Positions 58,234-64,000 of a stretch of 64,000 bases of DNA are shown one piece after another. The position numbers and the translations under genes are program-made. How positions within the stretch are numbered: position 1 is the first letter of the stretch; each line of letters begins with the position of its first letter. The notes under the pieces were generated by a model that saw only the letters and a list, made by a program, of their open reading frames with translations, was not told the DNA's origin and searched no databases. Origin of the DNA: Typhlomys cinereus (lineage: Eukaryota; Chordata; Mammalia; Rodentia; Platacanthomyidae). The stretch spans positions 3,618,121-3,682,120 of the forward strand of contig JALPQD010000142.1 of assembly GCA_023101885.1 (NCBI GenBank), written 5' to 3'.

Positions 58234-59178
58234 AAATATTGTGATATTCAGTGGACATTGAGCTTTTGAATGGTTAATTGTGATATGTACACAAACTCAC
58301 CTTTACACAAATGTAGAGTATGCGTATTCAATATAGATGAACTGAAATGATCACAATTACCAAGGCCAAACTATACCAACCCATACATTATATGCAAATA
58401 AGTTATTTAATTTGAGAAACTGTCATTTTCAGTATTGTAATGTACATTATGATGTTTACACTCTGATTTGTTTGCACAGTCTTTAGAATTAATAATAAGA
58501 CCCAGTTACTGAAAGAATTCTTTGAAAAAGTGATGTCATAATCACTTTTTTCCTTTAAAAAGTTGTGTAGGAATCAAAGGCACAGCAATACATGGAAAAC
58601 ATGATTTCACAGAAGATAGTTTTACTTTCAAATTGACTTTATAGCTTCTATTCCTGGTATTATAATATCCATTCTCCTTTTTATTATTATCTTATAGTTA
58701 GACTTCTTGGTTACACACCTAGAAATGGCATTATAGAAACAAGTTCAAGCTCTAAGAATAATGAAGAACTGAAATAAACAAAGGTAAGTGAAAGAGTGGC
58801 TAAGCTGGGTTTCATATATATAGTTTTGCCTCCTGTCTTATTTTGATTACAGTTAGACAGCCAATAGCAGTCCTCTGACCAAATCTCTGTAGAAATGCTA
58901 CCCTATGTTTGCTGTTGTTCAAACACAAAATATTACCTTGAACTCTAGTTTTTATGTATAGTGATACATTGAAAGCTTTGGACTACATTGTGTTAAATGG
59001 AGGCTTTCAGCCATAAATCTTAATTTGCCATCTGTTTGAATGTATATTTTGAAAGTATTAACTGGTGATATTTAAGCAAATAGACAATGACTGAATGGAA
59101 AAATGTTGTAACATAACTATTTCCTGATTTGTACTTATGAAACATGAAATACATGACTTCACAATGGCATATTTAAAA
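58234..59178. other. Unassigned DNA
   Basis: AT-rich, nothing recognised. Confidence 0.4.
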
Positions 59179-59506
59179 TTCCATTGTGGATTTTTTAAAA
59201 AATTTTTTTATTATTATTATTTACTCAATTGTGCATGTGTGCCTATGTATGTGCACGCGCATGTGTGTGTGTGTGTGTGTATCTGTGTGTGTAGAACCAC
59301 GGACGAATTCGCGAACCACCATGGACGCCTCCACCTCCTTCTGCCCCGGGATTCACAGGCTCCACCCTACCAGGACCAGAAGCGCAGGCCGCCCCCGCTT
59401 CTGCCCGGCATCTATACGTGGGATCTGGGATCCGAACTCAGGACCCTCCACCTGCAAGACAGAGGCTTAACGCCTGAGCCACCTCTCCAGCCTTTCCATT
59501 GTGGAT
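59179..59506 (-). mobile_element. GC-rich tRNA-headed SINE, copy 4
   Basis: Same structure as copy 2: the minus strand starts at about 59493 with ggctggagaggtggctcagg, box B-like gagttcggatccc, CpG-rich body, ggttctacacaca, a CA run and an A-rich tail (complement of 59192-59220). The exact 13-bp TSD ttccattgtggat is at 59179-59191 and 59494-59506. Open frames across it (59137-59532, 59186-59470) are read through the SINE and are not genes. Confidence 0.93.
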
Positions 59507-60003
59507 ATTATCATTGCATTGTATTTTCATGAACAAAGATTCAATAAGTCCATATCCTACTTCATGCATTGTGACAAGGGGCACTGATCTTCTTGAATCC
59601 ATACCAGGAAGTCTTAAATTTTGCTTTAAGTGCATACCATGTGAACTACTATCTTACTTTGACCAATGAAAGTAATTCTACTAGAAAAAAAGGAAGCTAG
59701 AGACAAACCGGGTCATCGGGTAGTCAGTCCAAAGGTTAGAACAATAAGAAGGGAATGTTCCTCTGTAGCTACAGAAGATTTGTCTACCCATCTGAGACAG
59801 TACCTTAATCTAGACCACTATTACAGTTCTGTTCAAGATGAGATGAGGTGGATGCAGACTAATGCAGGTAGTGCTCAGAATCCAGAGATTCTGAAGTTGC
59901 AGAATCTATAAACTCTTGAGAGAAAACAACTTATAAAAGTACTTCGACCATGAATATGTGAAGATTCTTCTCTGTGATCTTTGCTACATACTATGGTATA
60001 GCA
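59507..60003. other. Unassigned DNA
   Basis: Nothing recognised. The 81-codon frame at 59666-59911 has no known domain. Confidence 0.4.
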
Positions 60004-60303
60004 GCTTGTGTGTGTGTGTGTGTGCATGCTTGTGTGTGTGTGTGTGTGTGTGTGTCTGTGTGTCTATGTGTATGTATGTAGAAGAGTATGCACTATGTAT
60101 GCCTGTGGAAGTCAAAGGTGACTTTCAGAATCATCCTGGATTGTTTTACCTCCCTATTGTTTTACTCTGGGATTGCCATCCAGGACCAGGAAATTCAGGC
60201 AACTACCATTTCCCAGGCATTTTGATTTTGGATCCGGGATCTGAACTTATGTCCTCCTATTTGGAAAGCAACAGATTAAACTCTGAGCCATCTCTCCATC
60301 CCT
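60004..60303 (-). mobile_element. B4-like tRNA-headed SINE with (TG)n
   Basis: The minus strand begins near 60301 with agggatggagagatggctca, then the body (complement of gggatctgaacttatgtcct, the box B side), ending in the TG-rich tract 60006-60080. The 129-codon frame across it is repeat-derived. Confidence 0.85.
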
Positions 60304-60529
60304 ATATGTATATTCCTACTCAAGCTCTGAGTAGAAAGGGGGGATGATATTGGCCTTTATTGGAAGCTGTATAAACTGAAATAATGAAAGTAAACAGATC
60401 ACTCTCCCTCCAAAGGAGACGACTTTAACTTAGAAATTGGTAATGAGCAGAATTCATCTTACCTTGTCTCTTGTCTTCCATGTAACCCAGTATAGCAAGA
60501 GTGCATTTGCCTTAATGTGTGTGATGGGA
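60304..60529. other. Unassigned DNA
   Basis: Nothing recognised. Confidence 0.4.
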
Positions 60530-60780
60530 ACTGAATAGCAGAAGACAGGACTGGAGGCAGACACAGGGGTACAATTTAGGTTACCTCAACCAACATCAGG
60601 AGGCACAGCATCACTAAGAACAAACTGAAAAGAAGCAGGACTGGGCCACCAACCTCCAAGGTCCATCCTCAGTGGCAAACCTTCCTCCAGCAAAGCTCTG
60701 CCTCTTAAAAGTATCACAACTTTCCTCAAATATTAACACTAGCTTTTGAAGAACCACTCAAATTCAAACTATGTCAACAC
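60530..60780 (-). mobile_element. MaLR-type LTR fragment, antisense
   Basis: ccaacctccaaggtccatcc, cctcagtggcaaaccttcct, ccagcaaagctctgcctctt and aaattcaaactatgtcaaca are the complement of the 5' half of the LTR type seen at 39370-39738 (gtcatggtttaaatg ... gccttgctggagg). Confidence 0.75.
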
Positions 60781-61394
60781 CAAAATATCATTATTTTCCC
60801 TTAATTAATGCAGCTATACTTGAGGAAGTTAGGACTTCTAAATATGCATTTTCTGGGGAAACAATTTAGGAATTCAGTGAACTTCATATAATTTGTTTTC
60901 CATCTGCTGTGTTCTAACTCGCATTCCTTGACACTGGAGTAGGTACTATGTGAACTTGAGAGGAATGTTGAGTATTATGTTCTATAGCTGCCAATTAAAA
61001 CCTAATGCTAGCTGGTTGTTTTAAATCCTTCATGATTTTCTGTTTGGAGACTGTATTAATAGCTAAGAGTAAATTTTAGCTCCCAACTATCTTTCTTAAA
61101 TTTTTCATTTATTTACTTTTACTATTTTATTCTCATATATTTGAAATATTTGATAAATTTATGCTTACCACTTTCAATTTATTCTTCAATTTATAATTAA
61201 TTAACTAATTAATTAATGGCTTTACTGTACTCTATTGCATTGTGTCCTAAAATCTATTTTGTCTGAAACTTACATTACCCTCTTAACTTGTAATAATTGA
61301 CATTGCAGGCCATCATTTACTCATACATATCCTTATATTTGAAGTAACTTATTCATATATGAAAAATCATTACACACTCAAGAAATGATTATTC
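60781..61394. other. Unassigned DNA
   Basis: AT-rich, including attaattaactaattaatta at about 61198-61217; nothing else recognised. Confidence 0.4.
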
Positions 61395-61490
61395 TCTAAG
61401 TCACACTTGGGCCTCCACAGACACAACAATTCCCTTTGATACATGTGGACACACAAACACACACACACACATACACAGAAATAATATTTT
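61395..61490 (+). mobile_element. 3' end of a B4-like SINE with short (CA)n
   Basis: cacttgggcctccacagaca followed by tgatacatgtggacacacaa and a CA run (61454-61472) equals the 3' part of the SINE at 28606-28893. The head is missing. Confidence 0.65.
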
Positions 61491-62150
61491 AAATCAGACT
61501 GATCATTCACTTAAAAATACTCCTCCATTGTCTTTATATGTTTATTATTTATTGATTCCAACTGGATTTCAGTATTTTAAACATTTGATTCATAATCTGA
61601 CTATGTTTCTAATAATTTCACTTTTAAAGATTTATCGAACTCTAAATCAGTTCTTTATGATTGCTTCTATTCAATTTAATTGAAAGTATTTTTCTTCCTA
61701 TACAGGTAAAGAATTTTATTTTTTTTCACTTCATCTTGAACTTGAGGAGACATGAATTCTAACTGAAGTGGCTTATCAGCAGAGGGTACCTGGGTTTGGG
61801 TTGAAGAATGGGTAGTGTGTGCTGCCCATATTCACCATGGCCTCTGCATTATCTTGAAATTGCTCACTAGTGTCAAAATTCAGATTGATGCTGACACTGG
61901 CAACTGTTCCCAGAAAGCAGATAAATAATTTTGGTTTTAAAACTGTCAATTGCTGTCAAATTATAGGCTTTTTTATAGATACGTGGATTTGATATAATAT
62001 GCATGAATACATAATTCCAAAATCTGGAATTACAAGTTGGTGTCATAGTGCCATGAATTCTCAGTCCTACTTATACCTACTTATATTTACTGAGCCAGTG
62101 TTTATAAAAGTAAAATATGTTCAAGGATCATTAGTTAGTCATAATACTAC
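61491..62150. other. Unassigned DNA
   Basis: AT-rich, nothing recognised. Confidence 0.4.
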
Positions 62151-62615
62151 AATTAAGAGAAAGAAAAAGAAAGAAAGAAAGAAAGGAAGGAAGGAAGAGA
62201 GAGAGAGGAAGGAAAGAAGGAAGGAAGGAAGGAAGGAAGGAAGGAAGGAAGGAAGGAAGGAAGGAAGGAAGGAAGGAAGGAAGGAGAGAGAGAAGAAGGA
62301 AGGAAGGAAGAGAGAGAGAGAGGAAGGAAGGAAGGAAGGAAGGAAGGAAGGAAGGAAGGAAGGAAGGAAGGAAAGAGAGAGAAACAAAAAAAGATGAGAA
62401 AGAAAGGACATAAGAAAGAAGATGAAAGAAGAAAAGAAAAAGAGAGAGAAAGAGAGAAAGAAAGAGAAAAATAAAGAGAAAGAGGAAGGAAGAAGGATGA
62501 GAAACAAAAAGAGATGAGAAAAAAGGACATAAGAAGAAAGAAAGAAGAAAAAGAAAAGAACGAAAAAGAAAGAAAGAAGTAGAAAGTGAAAGAGAGAGAA
62601 GGAAAAAGAGAGAAA
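62151..62615. repeat. Long purine (GGAA/GAAA/GA) tract
   Basis: About 460 bases of almost pure purine on the plus strand: GAAA units, two long (GGAA)n arrays (62185-62284, 62300-62372), and mixed GA/GAAA. A distinctive segment, gaaacaaaaa + agatgaga + ggacataag, occurs at 62381-62413 and again at 62501-62532, so a unit of about 120 bp was duplicated. Long open frames here (ERKEGRK-type, or Ser/Phe/Leu on the other strand) are simple-repeat artefacts. Confidence 0.97.
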
Positions 62616-64000
62616 ATTAGTAAGAGACCCTTACAGTCTCAGGATGTTTGCATGTTTTGATTTTTTTTTGGCTAACTTTCTTTTCTAAACTTCCTGCTCT
62701 CACTCAGAGATGCAGACATACATACAAACTCTCTGGAGCATCAATAGTTGCTATACATAATTTCAGATATCTCTGACACCTGGACTTCATTGGGTTCTGA
62801 CATTTCATTCTTTCCTTATATCTCTGACTTGCATGAAAAGCTACAATAATTTGATAGTTGGGATAAAAATTATATAAAAAATGAGAACACAGTTTTCCTG
62901 CGTACATCTTCCTATACTCCATGCCCAGTTTGGCTCCTTTGTCATAAATATTTGACAGATGTTGACTAATAAATGCAATTGGTGACAACACACAGGGGTG
63001 TGATTTCAGTCAGTACCAAAACTGATCTCACAGCAAATGGATGAATGTAACTAAATTGAAAATTCTTGTCTTTGGTGCATAAAGCAATAAGTTCAAACAG
63101 GTCTTTAGAAAACAGGTAATTTAAAATCTAATTTTGTGTTGCTTAACAATAATTGAAACTTGGAACCCACAGATAAAATCCTACTTTCAAGTTCTGACTT
63201 ACAATAGTCAAAGGATGTATATCTTATTACAAGTATTCTTTGCATATATCTCCTGGAGAAATAGATTCCTGATTTGCAGAGATTTAATAAATAACAGATA
63301 TAAATAGTTACTATAAATAATAACACTGATTATCCTGTGTAATCAGACCCTTCACCTGCTGTGATACGTGCCACACTTATGCAGATCAGCTGCAGGCCTT
63401 TCATCCATGAAATTATAGAATGTATAATGTGATGGGCCATGATATATTCAGTGTAATTGCTTATTTATAAAAAGAGCTATCAACAGCCCACTTTAAATAA
63501 ATTCAGAAATCACCGTAGGGCATTTAGAAATGAATATTTTATATGACATTTTAAAAAGATTATGAGCATTTCTTTGAACAGTAAAATTAATGGCTGGTTG
63601 GCTGTTTAAACTCATCCATGTAGATTCAGGATAATAGCACATAAACTGTAATTACTTTATTTGTGTTTTAATTAGGAAGAACTATCTACCTTACTAGTAA
63701 TGCTATTTTTAAGCTAAAATATGAATAAAAGGAAAGCAATGTAACAAATGCTAAATTTGCTTATGGATCTTTTAAAATTACATATAAGTACTGTCAGAGT
63801 GCTCTATCATTTAGATACTTATGTATAATTTATAGCTTGTCTGTCATCTATCATCCCTCTGTCATCTACCCATCATTTCTATGTTATTCACCATGTATTA
63901 TCTACCATTATCAATATATGTATATATATTTTTCTAGCCAAAAGTATCTATTTCTGCTATAATCTATTGGAAATTTCCTCAGCGTCTTTCTACTTATCCT
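62616..64000. other. Unassigned DNA with decayed ATCT repeat near the end
   Basis: No supported gene. 63837-63935 contains scattered catctatcat / atctacc units, a decayed tetranucleotide repeat. The rest is AT-rich. Confidence 0.45.

Noticed and set aside
59137..59532. 131-codon plus-strand open frame with hydrophobic start
   Set aside because: It runs through the antisense of a SINE; similar frames occur at the SINEs at 42335 and 43871.
59958..60347. 129-codon frame with CVCVC runs
   Set aside because: TG microsatellite plus SINE body; cysteine/valine alternation is from (TG)n.
62139..62530. Open frames of 120-132 codons (Ser/Phe/Leu-rich on minus, Lys/Arg/Glu/Gly-rich on plus)
   Set aside because: They are translations of the GGAA/GAAA simple repeat, which contains no stop codons in these frames. 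Not genes.
1..64000. Search for CRISPR arrays, operons, ribosome binding sites, bacterial or phage genes
   Set aside because: The sequence is plainly mammalian; no regularly spaced direct repeats with unique spacers and no compact coding arrangement.

Overview
This is mammalian, rodent-type DNA with no host protein-coding gene that I can support. The evidence for a rodent is a set of LINE-1 (L1) elements with rodent-style 3' UTRs (including the G-rich polypurine tract just before the 3' end), Lx-like ancient L1 3' UTRs, B1-like, ID-like and B4-like SINEs, and LTRs of rodent MaLR (ORR1/MT) character. The DNA is AT-rich and CpG-poor except inside young SINEs. A GC-rich, tRNA-headed SINE present in four well-preserved copies looks lineage-specific. 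I cannot name the species; a mouse-related (muroid or dipodoid) rodent is the best guess. The window reads as a gene desert or a very large intron.

Layout. 1-3.6 kb: a stack of L1 3' ends, with one young copy nested inside an older Lx-like L1 and bounded by a perfect 17-bp target-site duplication (TSD). 3.6-6.1 kb: unique AT-rich DNA with a GT/GC microsatellite and a decayed GATA repeat. 6.1-8.8 kb: one L1 insertion with its 5' part inverted (twin priming), carrying broken ORF1 and the endonuclease part of ORF2. 8.8-13.2 kb: diverged repeats, two endogenous-retrovirus-type LTRs and a MaLR LTR. 13-25 kb: MaLR LTRs, L1 3' UTRs, three SINEs, a probable second inverted L1 and a L1 with a 20-bp TSD. 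25-34 kb: mostly unique DNA, then two adjacent antisense L1 3' UTRs. 34-45 kb: unique DNA with B1-like SINEs, a Lx fragment, a MaLR LTR and two young SINEs 1.6 kb apart. 45.5-49.8 kb: a young truncated L1 with a 15-bp TSD and a compact twin-primed L1 that also seems to carry a transduced second L1 3' end. 50-64 kb: unique DNA with one unexplained 203-codon open frame, more SINEs and LTRs, and a 460-bp purine tract.

Nothing here works as a gene set. L1 machinery (ORF1 RNA-binding protein; ORF2 endonuclease/reverse transcriptase) supplied in trans explains the SINE and L1 insertions: nearly all have A-rich ends and TSDs. The most interesting observations are the inverted L1s, the L1-in-L1 3' transduction, an ORF2-derived 38-bp patch inside a 3' UTR, a recurring ATG-initiated open frame of about 65 codons in the 3' UTR of five young L1 copies, and the CpG-rich SINE family.
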